A stretch of DNA of 64,000 nt. Source: Diorhabda sublineata (taxonomy: Eukaryota; Arthropoda; Insecta; Coleoptera; Chrysomelidae). The stretch is taken from positions 5,270,001-5,334,000 of the forward strand of contig NC_079482.1 in assembly GCF_026230105.1 (NCBI RefSeq), given 5' to 3'. The position numbers were made by a program, and so were the translations under genes. Every line of letters starts with the position of its first letter. The stretch's first letter is position 1. Below are positions 10,283 through 20,275 of this stretch, piece by piece. The notes below the pieces were generated by a model, which saw only the letters and a list, made by a program, of their open reading frames with translations, did no database searches and was not told where the DNA came from.

Positions 10283-11523
10283 AAAGGGTGGTCCAACCAA
10301 AATACACGTTGTTAATTGTGAATAAAACAAAAAGTTTTCAGAGAATTATCTTAATATTTTCTATAATGATAGAAGGATCTATGATAATTATGTGTGAAAC
10401 AAAATATCGGCCAAATGCTTGCCACGATTTCAGTGGCATACTTCTATACGATGATGCATATTTTCAATGACTCTGAGACATAATTGAGGTTCATGTCGTT
10501 AATGTGTCGAATTATCTCATCCTTTAGATCTTGAATTGTTCTTGGCTTATTGACGTACACTTTTTCTTTCAAATATCCCCCAAGAAAGAAGTCCAACGGT
10601 GTCAAATCACATGATCGTGGCGGCCAATTAACATCGCCACAACGTGAGATAACACGACCATTGAATTTCTCGCGCAAAAGAGCCATTGTTTCGTTGGCTG
10701 TGTGGCAAGTGGCACCATCCTGTTGGAACCACATACCGTCCAGGTCCATATCCTTAGTTTTTGGCCACAAGAAGTCGGTTATTATATTGCGATGGCGAAC
10801 ACAATTCACGGTAACTGCTTGGCCGACCTCATTTTCGAAGAAATAAACCGCACCAAACAATCACCCGTGGATTCTCATTTTCCCAAATGCAGCAATTCTG
10901 CTTGTTAACGAGTCCACTGATTTGAAAGTGTGCCTCGTCGCTGAAGATGATTTTCTTTGTAAAATCACCATTCACTTATGTCTGTTCAACCAACCATTCG
11001 GCGTATTGACAACGCTTGAAATCATCAGTAGGCTTCAGCTCTTGAGTCAATTGAACCTTGTAAGCGTGTAAATTCAAATCTTTATTCAAAATTCGCATCA
11101 GTGATGTTCGTGAGATGTTTAATTGTTGGTCACGACGACGAGTCGAGGTTGATGGATCTTCTGCCACATTATCGCGAACAACAGCAATGTTTTCCGCAGA
11201 AAGAACGGGACGAGCATGCACAGGTGTTTTCACATTTCCTACAGACCCGGTTTGCTGAAATTTGCGCACAATTCTTCCGATTGGTGGACACATTTGGTCG
11301 ATTATGCTGACCAAAAAAATCACGAAGTGCACGAAATGCATTTTGATTTGAACGCCCATTTTCGTAAAAGGCTTCAACAATCCTAACGCGCTGCTCAATT
11401 GTGTACCTCTCCATGGTTGAATTTGTCAAACACTGAAACAAAGAAATTAAGTTGAACAAAAAAACTTGACGTTTAGGTGCGACTCACAATTAACATCGTG
11501 CATTATAGTTGGACCACCTTTTA
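10283..11523 (-). mobile_element. Tc1/mariner-superfamily element, DD41D (rosa-type), nearly complete
   Basis: The ends are imperfect inverted repeats: AAGGGTGGTCCAACCAAAAT at the left, and, read inward from 11523, AAAGGTGGTCCAACTATAAT. The element is about 1.24 kb. It encodes one transposase on the minus strand in three broken frames. Between the Asp of WFQQDGAT and the Asp of LTPLDFFL there are 41 residues, the spacing that defines DD41D. Flanking bases look like a TA-type target but decay prevents certainty. It is more complete than most elements in the window. Confidence 0.85.
10444..11430 (-). pseudogene. DD41D transposase, three frame breaks
   Basis: The start is MERYTIEQRVRIVEAFYENG near 11412. 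A frameshift near 11310 moves the reading to GRIVRKFQQTGSVGNV and the second helix-turn-helix (ISRTSLMRILNKDLNLHAYK), then YAEWLVEQ near 10980. In another frame the first catalytic Asp is in IIFSDEAHF, followed by VNKQNCCIW. About 60 bp are missing after ENPRVI, where the family has a KVTVWCGL-type strand. The last block (10444-10860) keeps YFFENEVGQ, WFQQDGATCHT and PPRSCDLTPLDFFL. All three Asp survive, but the frame does not. Confidence 0.85.
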
Positions 11524-12180
11524 ATATCTTTGGTCGGTTTTCCATCAGTAGACGTTACATAATTTTTTTTATCACAAACAAACAAATACATAAAATTTTA
11601 ACGTCGTGAAATAAATCTTTTAACGATCCGTTTCTAATTCAAATAATGGGATCATCCGAATGTTTATAGCAATGACAACACCGTTCTTTTTTAATGTCGT
11701 TTGTTTTATTGCCATTTATAAACAATAGCTGGATACCTCCTTTGAGGTTAATTCACTTTGTTAACCACGATTAGTTCTACTCGAAAGATTTCACTTATTC
11801 CGATGCGAAATTACGAAGTGACGTAATACGAGGGGACAAATTACTGCGTAAATCGTCTGTATCCCTCATTTCATTCCAAGAAATTCAACAAATATAAACC
11901 GTGACCGCTTTATTATCGATATTGTTTATGTGTTTTGCTGAAATAATTACACTGGCCGACAGGATTTTCCTAACACACTTGAGACTTTTATTTTTAAAAT
12001 GGATGTACCCGTCCAATAATAGAAAAAATATTTATTAAGCCCTAACACCTACCACTTTTCAATAGCTAAATTATCCCTGTTTACATTAGCAGGTAGGTTA
12101 TTTTATAAAGGGGTGGTTAATATCGGTAAATTTTATGGCCGAAAAAATACCTGAACTGTATTATTATAAATTATATAATT
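11524..12180. other. No recognised feature
   Basis: AT-rich, with no coding or paired repeat recognised. The cysteine-rich pseudogene begins just downstream. Confidence 0.45.
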
Positions 12181-12187
12181 ATAAAAT

Positions 12188-13780
12188 TTGTATTGCAATT
12201 GCAAAACTTCTCCTCACAAATTTTGCTATATTTGTCGAGAATTTATGGTAAAATCGCAAGCCAGGCTATTTTCCGAAAATGTGAAAAAAGCCTATTTCAA
12301 ATATTTTGGTACTTTAATTGAAGACCAAGTCAAGAAGTGGGCCCCTCACGTGTGCTGTGTTAGTTGTAGCGTGTCATTGATGCAGTCGATGAATGGGAAG
12401 AGAAAAAACATGCTTTTTGCAATTCCAATGGTATGGCGGGAGCCTACTAACCATTTTTACGACTGCTATTTTTGTCTAACAACAAAGGCTGAAGGTTATT
12501 CTAAGAAAAGAAAGCACAAGATCGAGTATCCAAATTTGCCGTATGCTATACCTGTTTCCCATAACGAAGATTTACCAGTACCGATTGCGCCTTTAGATCC
12601 GCAAAATATTGTTTCAGAAGATACTGGACACAACGTTTCATCAGAAAGCTCCGAAGAACAATCCACGGACCCTATTTTTACTCCAAGTACCAGTTCCAGC
12701 GAGCCACTTTTGATTGTTCAAAGTGAGTTGAATGATTTGGGGTTATCAAAGTAACATTCTGAACTTCTTGCTCATTGCCCGTCTTAAGGTATGGAACTTG
12801 TTAGCCAAAGAGATAAAAATTACGACCTCTAGAAAAAGAAATGCTACATTTTCTGCATTCTACAGTATGGAAAATTCGTTGTGAGCGAGTACGGATATTG
12901 ATGGTCTAATGAAGGAACTTGATATTGAGCATAATCCTAGTCAGTGGCGCCTATCTATTGACTCATCTAAATACAGTTTAAAAGCAGTGTTATTACACAA
13001 TGGAAACTTAAAACCGTCTATACCAGTTGCTTATTCTGTGAAGATGACAAAAACTTATGAAAATATTCGGTTGCTTTTAGACAAAATTAACTACAAGTAT
13101 AAGTGGCAGATATGTGGAGACCTGAAGTTGATTGGAATTTTAATGGTAGGGTTTACGAAATATTGCTGTTTTCTTTGTCTATGGGACAGTCGGGCAGTAG
13201 ATCAAGTGAGTTTCAACCGGGATCTCAAAATGTTAAGTTTATACCCAAAAATGTCCTTCTGCCTCCCCTTCACATTAAACTTGGATTGGGGAAAAACTTT
13301 GTAAAGGCTATCGATAAAGAGGGGGATGGATTCAAATATCTTGAGAAGTCTTTCCCCAGTTGAGTGATGTCGAATTAAAGGAAGGTATTTTTATTAGGCC
13401 ACAAATAAGGAAATTTCTGAACGATGACAATTTTGCAAAAAAGCTCTCCAGACGGGAGTGCATGGAAGCCATTTGTTAGTGTAGCGAGTGGATTTTTGGG
13501 CAACAATATGGATCCAAACCACCAACAGTAAGTTGATGAACTTCTAGACGCCTACAAATCCCTTGGTGCTCGAATATCATTGAAAATTCATTTTCTCCAT
13601 TCCCTTCCGACATTTTTCCCGAAAATTTGGGAGCTGTCAGTGATGAGCAGGGCGAAAGATTCCACCAAGATATCAGAACAATGGAAATTCGGTATCAAGG
13701 ACGATGGGACGGCCATTATGGGTGATTACTGTTGGTTTTTAAAAAGAGAAAGTGCAACCACTCATAAGAGGAAAAAGTAA
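12188..13780 (+). pseudogene. Cysteine-rich multi-copy insect gene family, copy 1 (function unknown)
   Basis: An open frame from 12188 to 12754 (188 codons) has CYIC near residue 13, WAPHVCCVSC near 57-66, MVWREP near 81 and DCYFC near 92, spaced like two zinc-binding knuckles, then an acidic/Ser-rich linker. Coding continues after a stop in shifted frames: WRLSIDSSKYSLKAVLLHNG at 12940-13000, GFTKYCCFLCLWDSR at 13149-13195, PPLHIKLGLGKNFVKAIDKE at 13263-13320, then KIHFLHSLPTFFP at 13583 and MGDYCWFLKRE at 13720-13755. A second decayed copy is at 58890-60290. I recall this as a recurrent arthropod family but do not know its function. Its multi-copy state suggests a mobile origin. Confidence 0.7.
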
Positions 13781-13789
13781 AGCTAATTC

Positions 13790-14100
13790 ATATTTAAAAT
13801 AAGTTTTTTCTTAAAGTTTTTGTTTTTAATAGATGTGAGGCTTATTTATCAGATGTAAACTATAAATATTGTCAATATATACAATTTAAAAAACGTGAAA
13901 TTCTTTTTTTAATTAATATTAAATTTTTTTGTCGACCAGTGTTATTAGTTTATCTCGTTAGATTCGCGACTATAAATAAACACCAAAATATTATTTTTCA
14001 TGCTTCGGTGACCAATTGTTGTACTAAAGTTTGCGGTTTAAAACAAAACGCTTATGTTAACTTTACCCGTTTTTTTTGTTTGAAAATCTCCTTTGGAATA
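13790..14100. other. No recognised feature
   Basis: AT-rich. A frame open at 13939-14232 runs across the antisense of the tRNA-like sequence and has no recognisable protein. Confidence 0.4.
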
Positions 14101-14111
14101 AAAACAAGTAA

Positions 14112-14200
14112 AAATTTCGTTCGATATAGTATTCGAACCTCCGATCTTCGTGTTAAAATTAAGCATTTCGAAAACCTTACCAACTACACCGTTATGGCTC
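14112..14200 (-). ncRNA. tRNA-like sequence (tRNA pseudogene or SINE head)
   Basis: The minus strand from 14200 begins GAGCCATAACGG. It then has an A-box-like GGTGTAGTTGGTAAGG and, about 40 nt later, a B-box-like GGAGGTTCGAATAC. The spacing between the two internal promoter boxes fits a tRNA. The acceptor and T-stem do not pair well past the B box and no CCA or clean cloverleaf is present, so I read it as a tRNA-derived SINE head or decayed tRNA gene. Confidence 0.6.
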
Positions 14201-14209
14201 GGTACAAGT

Positions 14210-14530
14210 TTCAACGAGATGTAGGTATATAAGCAGCGAAGCCATTATACGAGGGTGGTATCAATTAAATAAATAAGGTTTAAAAAACTTTTTATTTTTT
14301 AAGTAATATAATTCATACAAAACCATGTTCTTGAGCTATGTACCTTAAATATTTCATAATTTTCTTCAGTTTTCTAATTTGAAACACACGTCATCAGTTC
14401 AAGGCTGTCCTTGTAAATATTGAATAAGTATATTAACTGCTACCTTTGTTTCTCGAAGATTTATTTCGATGACGCAATTATTCTCATCGTCATTACTATT
14501 TTTGTCAGAACATTGTTGTATAATCGTAAT
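14210..14530. other. No recognised feature
   Basis: AT-rich spacer between the tRNA-like sequence and the Harbinger-like element. A mariner-like terminal motif (ACGAGGGTGGTATC) occurs near 14249 without a partner. Confidence 0.35.
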
Positions 14531-14536
14531 CTATAA

Positions 14537-15324
14537 AGGAGCGTCCACATTATGCCGAAACAATCCGTTCGGCCTAGCTGAGCGGCATGTTCGATTCGGC
14601 CCATTCGTGTCGGCACGATGTCCACATTGACTGTGCAGGATTGAACGTCCCGAATTGTTGCCGAACCGCGCAGTTGTGAAAAATCATTTGAGCATTGAGC
14701 GTGATACGTGCAAAACAATGATCAGCGATGATGATGCGATTCTGGCTGCAGCTGCTTCTATTCTTCGTGGTTTATTCTTGTCCGCAAGAAACATAATTGC
14801 TCGGTAAGCAAACCATTTGCTCACGTAGGGCCCCTCAGCGCCACTTCTAGTCTTCTTGCTTTCTGTTTCTTTTTTCCTGTCCCTCAAGAAATGACTTTGC
14901 AAATTTTTTATTTTGTGCTCAATTTCTTGCTTTTCCACGCCATATGAAACGGCGATTTCAATGAGGCCATCATGTCTCCTGTTTTTATTTTTATAATTGG
15001 GATTAGATCTGTCCGACAATGACGGGCGGACAAAACTTAATATTGATCTGCGATCACGAACCAAACACTGAAAAACTCAAGAATGGACAATACCATGAGG
15101 CAACGTTGAGTTTTGGTCAACAGAAGCCGATCAGCACACTGCAAAATTTGTGCTGATTCAGTTCGGCTTTCATTGATCCGTACCGACCTAATTCGGTTTG
15201 GAGTCGGCACCATTCTGTTCTGCTTTCGGCACAGCTGGCAGGCCGAAAGACGAGTCCACACTAATTCGGCTTTACCATCCGGTGTGTGCCGAATCGAGCC
15301 AATCGGCATAATGTGGACGCTCCT
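14537..15324 (-). mobile_element. PIF/Harbinger-like element with MADF gene and TAA target duplication
   Basis: Terminal inverted repeats begin AGGAGCGTCCACATTATGCC at 14537 and identically, read inward, from 15324. The element is flanked by TAA at 14534-14536 and 15325-15327, the 3-bp target duplication typical of PIF/Harbinger. Subterminal regions carry many copies of TTCGGC and its complement, likely protein-binding repeats. The only coding left is an MADF-type DNA-binding protein on the minus strand. The DDE transposase gene is absent, so the 788-bp element is non-autonomous. Confidence 0.85.
14684..15064 (-). CDS. MADF-domain protein of a Harbinger-like element
   Basis: The 126-codon frame contains GLIEIAVSYGVEKQEIEHKI, KNLQSHFLRDRKKETESKK and GPYVSKWFAYRAIMFL. 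This is the Trp/Leu-helix pattern and the basic linker of the MADF (Myb/SANT-like in ADF1) domain. PIF/Harbinger elements encode such a second protein alongside the transposase to bind element ends. The start at MVRDRRS may not be authentic, because the first MADF helix seems partly missing, and the C-terminal BESS motif is not seen. It may be a partial or spliced gene. Whether it is expressed cannot be told. Confidence 0.65.
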   Translation of the reverse strand: MVRDRRSILSFVRPSLSDRSNPNYKNKNRRHDGLIEIAVSYGVEKQEIEHKIKNLQSHFLRDRKKETESKKTRSGAEGPYVSKWFAYRAIMFLADKNKPRRIEAAAARIASSSLIIVLHVSRSMLK

Positions 15325-15449
15325 TAATATGGTATACTTTTTATTTGAGATCACATTCCAACTATTTCTGTTTCTATTTTATTTTCGTTGTGAATATCTT
15401 TCAAACCTTTGAGGTATGTACGTGGCTGTTATTTTCTCGATCGAAAACA

Positions 15450-15900
15450 CACTTTAGTATACTTAGGGTGCATTCCACTAACCATTCACGGCGTTCTGAA
15501 ATACTTAACCAATTGCGACACCTTCTATCTAAGTGTTGTGGAGCTCCATCGTGCATAAAAAATAGAGATCTACCATTTAAATTTCCATGTAGAATGTGAT
15601 TTGTTACCTAAAGTTGCTGCCCAATCTTTAACACTCAATGAGTGTTGGTAATCTTTAAATGAGTGTTGGTAATGCGATACCCTTTTGACATGTGGATTCT
15701 CATCACACCAGTTGTGTGCATTATGGAAAAAGTGAATTGAGAGCTGTCCTTTCTTTCAATGTTTGACAAAAATCCGCTCAAACCGCTAGATCGTGTGGCA
15801 AGAGCTCTTAGACTTGTCTGTAATGATAAGGATGTAGCTGTTGCTCTTAAAGTATCCTCCAAGTACTCGAAGAAGACGTATTTGTTCGTCTTGCCACATT
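15450..15900 (-). pseudogene. IS630-type DDE transposase fragment, minus strand
   Basis: Across frames the minus strand reads IHFFHNAHNWCDENPHV near 15690-15740, then ILHGNLNGRSLFFMHDGAPQH near 15545-15600, then RCRNWLSISERREW. The HDGAP block corresponds to the second catalytic Asp and the DENPHV block to the strand after the first Asp of insect IS630-like transposases. The repeats AATGAGTGTTGGTAAT at about 15638 and 15660 are a small local duplication inside it. The rest of the gene is missing. Confidence 0.5.
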
Positions 15901-15904
15901 TTCA

Positions 15905-16400
15905 AATAATCTATGATTTAAAAATGCGATAAAATACTTTGATAAAGTCGATAAGGGACAATTGTGATGAAATTACGTCTCTGTTCTATTATAATATGTA
16001 CCCTCCGTCGTAATAAACCAATTATGAATTCCGAAATTAATCAAGATGGAGCAAAATCAAAAAGCGAGAAGAATTGGACCCCGAGACCGTGGCCGTGAGC
16101 CATGTGAATATAAAACAAATGTGAATAAACGGAAGTAGTAGTATTCTCGAAGGGGTTCGGCCCTTCCAGAACCTTTTCCTCTCGTCTTTTTCTTTGTTTG
16201 TATGTTAATTACTTGACCTATTTAAGTACTTGAAAGGATTTAAAACTCGGATTAGATCATAAATAATGGGGTTTGTTAGTTTAATATTTATTCAGAATAT
16301 CGTTTTATTTCATCTGTATTGACAAAAAAAAATCATAAGAAATGTCAATTTCAATTCTCCCACGTTAATTTAACATTTTAATAAAACAGATTTCTGAATA
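15905..16400. other. Non-coding; contains a heat-shock-element-like cluster
   Basis: No coding sequence recognised. The plus strand at 16144-16171 has TTC/GAA blocks (TTCTCGAA, then TTCCAGAA) resembling heat-shock factor sites, with a TATTTAAG about 45 bp downstream. No gene follows. Confidence 0.35.
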
Positions 16401-16406
16401 CGGATA

Positions 16407-16440
16407 TGTACGAGGTATGGTTGAAAAATTCGAACCGTTT
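16407..16440. repeat. Solo mariner-like terminal repeat
   Basis: TACGAGGTATGGTTGAAAAA followed by TTCGAAC has the form of a mariner end (TACGAGG...). No transposase of matching type and no partner end were found nearby. Confidence 0.45.
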
Positions 16441-16639
16441 CAATAAATGAATAGAACAAAGATAGAGCATGCGTATAAGTGCGCTAGTAGGCCCGTGCGA
16501 GTGAAGCCTGAATTTGGTAAGGGGGATCAGTGACATCCTACTAATCGTACTAACAAAAATATAAAATCGTAACCACAACACAAATTTCATTATCATTTAA
16601 TGTCTTTACAAAATTTACGAATACTTGATCAAGACTAAT

Positions 16640-17045
16640 ACGCTACGTGAACCATATTTCAGGTGCTTGTTCCTTCGGGATTGTAGATGGATCTAACATA
16701 ATTTTTCCTTTGACCACAAACACTCTTTTCTGAGACCCCAAAACCTCACACTTTGAGTCATCACTCCATAAAACTCTCCCACTTTTCATGCGCCCAATTT
16801 AGTACCTGCAACCCTTTAATTTTATTTTGATGTCTTAAAAAGTTTCTTCATTGCCACCCTTTCAAAATGGTCAACTTGTAACAATCTCTATCTATCTCTG
16901 CGCCCGTGAGCTGCAGTCGAGGCATTTTTCATTCGGCAGCAATGGTACGGTTACTTTTGCTTAGACTATGAAGACTTGCGATGAATGAACCAGTTTCAAC
17001 CGATAGTTCCTTGGTTTTATTCATGTTAAAACTTCTGAGTCTGAA
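16640..17045 (-). pseudogene. Tc1-like transposase fragment, minus strand
   Basis: The minus strand gives GSFIASLHSLSKSNRTIAAE near 16950-17010, a helix-turn-helix segment. After breaks it gives SGRVLWSDDSKCEVLGSQKR at about 16725-16785, the first catalytic Asp block, then VFVVKGKIMLDPSTIPK. The C-terminal half with the second Asp and Glu is missing at the left edge near 16640. Confidence 0.65.
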
Positions 17046-17342
17046 TTTACGAGAACGAAAACTATACGTATACGAATTTTACAAAAAAATGTCTTGCTCC
17101 ACAAAGTATAAATCACAGCACGTTTTTGCGTCTCACAGGGTTAACTGGGACTAAACTACTATCATAAACAACAAAGGAATAATTCACAGTTAAAGAACAA
17201 TAAATAAATCAGCCGGTATTTGCAAGTTTTAACGTGTCACATTCGCCGAAAACATTCAAGTAAAAAAATAACTGACACTATTATTTTCAGTTTGTAAAAC
17301 ACCGTTTCGACTTTCCATTGACAATATGAAAGAGAAATTTGT

Positions 17343-18012
17343 GTACGACGATGGTCCCTGAAGTACCTGGCCCAATAAAGAAAAGACAAAAATTTTGGCT
17401 TTTAGCTCCATATACTTTTACCAGCGATATTCAATATATAATCCGAGGCGAATAGGTTGCAAAAGGTGGCAATTCAAACTTTAATTCATTCATTTTGGCC
17501 ATTGCATTAAAGGATATGAGAGCTGGTGCCTTGTCTTGATGAAACAACACATTCTTCATAGCCAAATGAGGCCGTTTTTGCTTGATTTCTTCGCTCAAAC
17601 GTTGCAATAAGTACGCATAATACTCGCCGTTGATAGTTTTTTCTTCTTCAAGAAATTTACCCCACGCACATCCCAAGAAACCGATTGCCTACAGATGAAA
17701 CCGTCTTTGCCTTCTTCTGAGCCGGTTCTCTCTTGCAAGTCCTTTGTTTTGATTGTTCTTTCTCGATGGAAAAATCTTCATGACGCTGTTTTTGAGTCTA
17801 CTAGCACTTTCAGTCGACGATCATCCAGTAACGCTTTGTGGATTTACTTCAACTTTTCTGGAATGATTCACTGAAAACGTTCATTATTGATGGCTACCAA
17901 ACAAATACTAAACAACGTGGCGTCTTCAAACTTCAAACATACGCTGTATAGATTGTGTATTTTTCAAGCAACTACCGCTATCTCTAGGTCAGGACAGATA
18001 CTTCTCGTATTA
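17343..18012 (-). mobile_element. mariner, irritans-like, minus strand, deleted copy
   Basis: The left end is TACGACGATGGTCCCTGAAG. The right end, read inward, is ATACGAGAAGTATCTGTCCT, a diverged partner. The minus strand at 17431-17676 encodes GKFLEEEKTINGEYYAYLL, then HLAMKNVLFHQDKAPA and ELKFELPPFATYSP, i.e. the region around the second and third catalytic Asp. Further right, lysine-rich and VDETW-area sequence at 17690-17800 is badly decayed. It belongs to the same family as the copies at 4961-5732 and 7107-7625. Confidence 0.8.
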
Positions 18013-18019
18013 TTTTGAA

Positions 18020-18850
18020 GTAGTGCAGATCGAGAAAAAGATGGAAAGAAACAGTTTTGAAAAAAAAAACAGACCAGAAAGTGGAGAAGTCTGCTAATAG
18101 ACAGAGTAAAATATAGTTATTTTCTCACTTGAATCCATGTTACTTGTTGTTGGAATGAGCTAAAACTATTGACTGGTAGTGTACATTTACAATACGGGGA
18201 TATTTATTACAATTCATCTGGTTATTCAAAGGCTAAACGAAATAGGTTTGAAACATTTTAAACGCTTAATATCGTATTACTGAAGAAGAAAATTTCATAC
18301 GTTTCTTATTTCGAGTTGAAATAACACACAATGGGCAATAAAAGTTGAAATAAAAAAGATGTGTTCCCAAGCGACAACGTACCAAATCAATTACCAAGCG
18401 AGATATGCATCTTGAAACTGAAGATGGTAGTCAATATAAATATGTATATACAATACGAGATGATGAAACGCCTTATAAGGGTCCGACGTTGCTGCCGAGA
18501 AGGATATTTGATACATTTGAACGTTAAAACCACTGCGAAATTGAATGTGAAGTATTCCGATAATGTTGTACCCGGAGGAAAACGGAATTTCCGTAAAAAA
18601 AAAGATTTTTTTCTTTCTCGATAAATCATCAATATTAACATTGATTTTGATCAAATATACAGTGAATAGATGGTGTCTGACTACTGACTTCTGAAATACA
18701 ATACCTTAGTTCGCAATTACTTAAATTACATTTTTTATGGAAAAAATAATAATTCTAAAAACTATTTCTTAAACTAAGGTAAGTAAACTTCTCTCACTTG
18801 AACAATTTGTCGCTCTTGTACACAGATCAGTACGTGTGCTATATCAAAGT
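18020..18850. other. Mostly non-coding; one unassigned 59-codon open stretch
   Basis: At about 18352-18530 one plus frame is open without an obvious start: KRQRTKSITKRDMHLETEDG, then YKYVYTIRDDETPYKGP and LLPRRIFDTFER. The composition looks protein-like rather than AT-random, so it may be an exon or an element fragment. I do not recognise it, and all overlapping frames are shadows. Confidence 0.25.
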
Positions 18851-18858
18851 TTGGATAA

Positions 18859-19035
18859 GGCTATGGTCTTCTATAAACGCCGTCGGCCGCGTACAGCGTC
18901 ACGCCGTACGCCGCGTCACGATGCTCTATAGAAATGTACTGTTGTGGTCTATTTCACATATTGGCGTGTATGGACACCGTAAGCGTCATTCAAACGCTTT
19001 GCGCCGCGTCGAATCATTGCAGCGTAAACGTGGTA
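18859..19035. repeat. Harbinger-like element left end, extra copy
   Basis: About 175 bp beginning GGCTATGGTCTTCTATAAAC, preceded by TAA, is nearly identical to the left end of the complete element at 19380. It ends at GTGGTA, after which the sequence differs. No right end is associated, so it is a truncated or rearranged second copy. Confidence 0.8.
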
Positions 19036-19376
19036 GAAATTTCTCGCTAAATTCGTTATAGGTCTTTTGCCGTATATTTATAAAACGAAAAACGTGTTAA
19101 GTCTGAAGTATACGCAGCCATTCCAATATCTTCATCAGATGTTCAATCAAATCTTCTTTATTCGGTTGTCTTTTTTTCCATTTTCTTTAGTATATTCTGT
19201 CTTTACGTCGTTTTTTCAAAATACTTAAAAGTCTCTTGTACATCGATAAAAAACTTGCAAAGTGAATCATGAAAATCAGCAACGGTGATATAATCTCATC
19301 AAAACTTGTCTTCCCCTTGTAAACAAAATTTGCCGCCTCTCGAAATCTACCACCCTAAGCTATAGCTTACTCAGCC
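19036..19376. other. Spacer between the two Harbinger-like ends
   Basis: Possibly internal sequence of a longer Harbinger-like copy. The minus strand has YTKENGKKRQPNKEDLIEHL-like sequence across frames, but no recognisable domain. Confidence 0.3.
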
Positions 19377-19379
19377 TAA

Positions 19380-20044
19380 GGCTATGGTCTTCTATAAATG
19401 CCGTCGGCCGCGTACAGCGTCATGCCGTACGCCGCGTCACGATGCTCTATAGAAATGTACTGTTGTGGTCTATTTCACATATTGGCGTGTATGGACACCG
19501 TAAGCGTCATTCAAACGCTTTGCGCCGCGTCGAATCATTGCAGCGTAAATGTGGTATTTGGCGTCAGCACAAAATGTCGAAATTCGATAAAGAAAAATAA
19601 GAATTTTTGATTGAATTAGTCCAACATTATTGTGCTTTATACAATAAAAATGGCAAGCAGCTTTTTCTTCAGATTATATAAGCTTAGGATGACGAAAATT
19701 TCAATAAATTCAATATTATTGTCGTAATTATTATTAAAACATCCTTCTGCCTTCCTCATCATAAATAATCGGTGCCTTGCTGCTCTGATTTTTCTTCGTA
19801 TGCGGTCGTCTTGTACCTCCTCTTCTAATAACATAAGCGTCGCCAAAAAGGTGGAATTATATCCATTTTATAACACACCACTACACGCTAGCACTAGTCT
19901 GTCACCTACTGTTGTGAACGAAACGTCGTCGTTCGCGTTTGAGATGCATTGTTCGCTGACGCTGTGTCTGGCGCTCAGACGTCGATCGAAACGTTTACGT
20001 TCAAGTCAGACGCCGCGTATAGCATTTAATAGGAGACCGTGACC
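19380..20044 (-). mobile_element. PIF/Harbinger-like element, non-autonomous, TAA target duplication
   Basis: The ends are GGCTATGGTCTTCTATAAAT and, read inward from 20044, GGTCACGGTCTCCTATTAAA, flanked by TAA (19377-19379 and 20045-20047). Subterminal stretches are CpG-rich (GCCGTCGGCCGCG, GACGCCGCG). The minus strand encodes the start of a transposase-like protein at 19637-19846. At 665 bp it lacks the DDE catalytic part. Confidence 0.8.
19700..19846 (-). pseudogene. Harbinger-like transposase N-terminal piece
   Basis: The frame starts MATLMLLEEEVQDDRIRRK and continues RAARHRLFMMRKAEGCFN. An acidic, then arginine-rich leader before an E-G-x-F/Y-N-type segment is what PIF/Harbinger transposases often have before the DDE domain. 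After about 45 codons the sequence becomes AT-random, so the catalytic domain has been deleted. Confidence 0.5.
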
Positions 20045-20049
20045 TAAGG

Positions 20050-20275
20050 ACCAATTTTACAACTTACGGTAAAATTGGAGATTAAATAAAAAGTTTGAAC
20101 TATAGTCTAGACCACGAATAAATAATTTTTCAGTCCACAGTTAAACAGACATTTTTCTGCAAATTGTCTTAAATATAACGAAAATATTCCCGATATTTAT
20201 TTCAAAGTTGGATTGTTTTTTAATATTTCATTATCAAAATTGAACAAAGCTTAAAACGCATCCTTGCCTCACTCC
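20050..20275. other. AT-rich spacer
   Basis: Nothing recognised. Confidence 0.4.

Noticed and set aside
10550..11310. Plus-strand open frames of 68-98 codons
   Set aside because: They are shadows of the minus-strand DD41D transposase.
14112..14200. Functional tRNA gene
   Set aside because: The acceptor and T stems do not pair and there is no clear anticodon loop.
18387..18654. Two minus-strand open frames of 84 and 87 codons
   Set aside because: They are mirror images of the plus frame in AT-rich DNA, with Phe/Ile/Lys-dominated composition and no motif.
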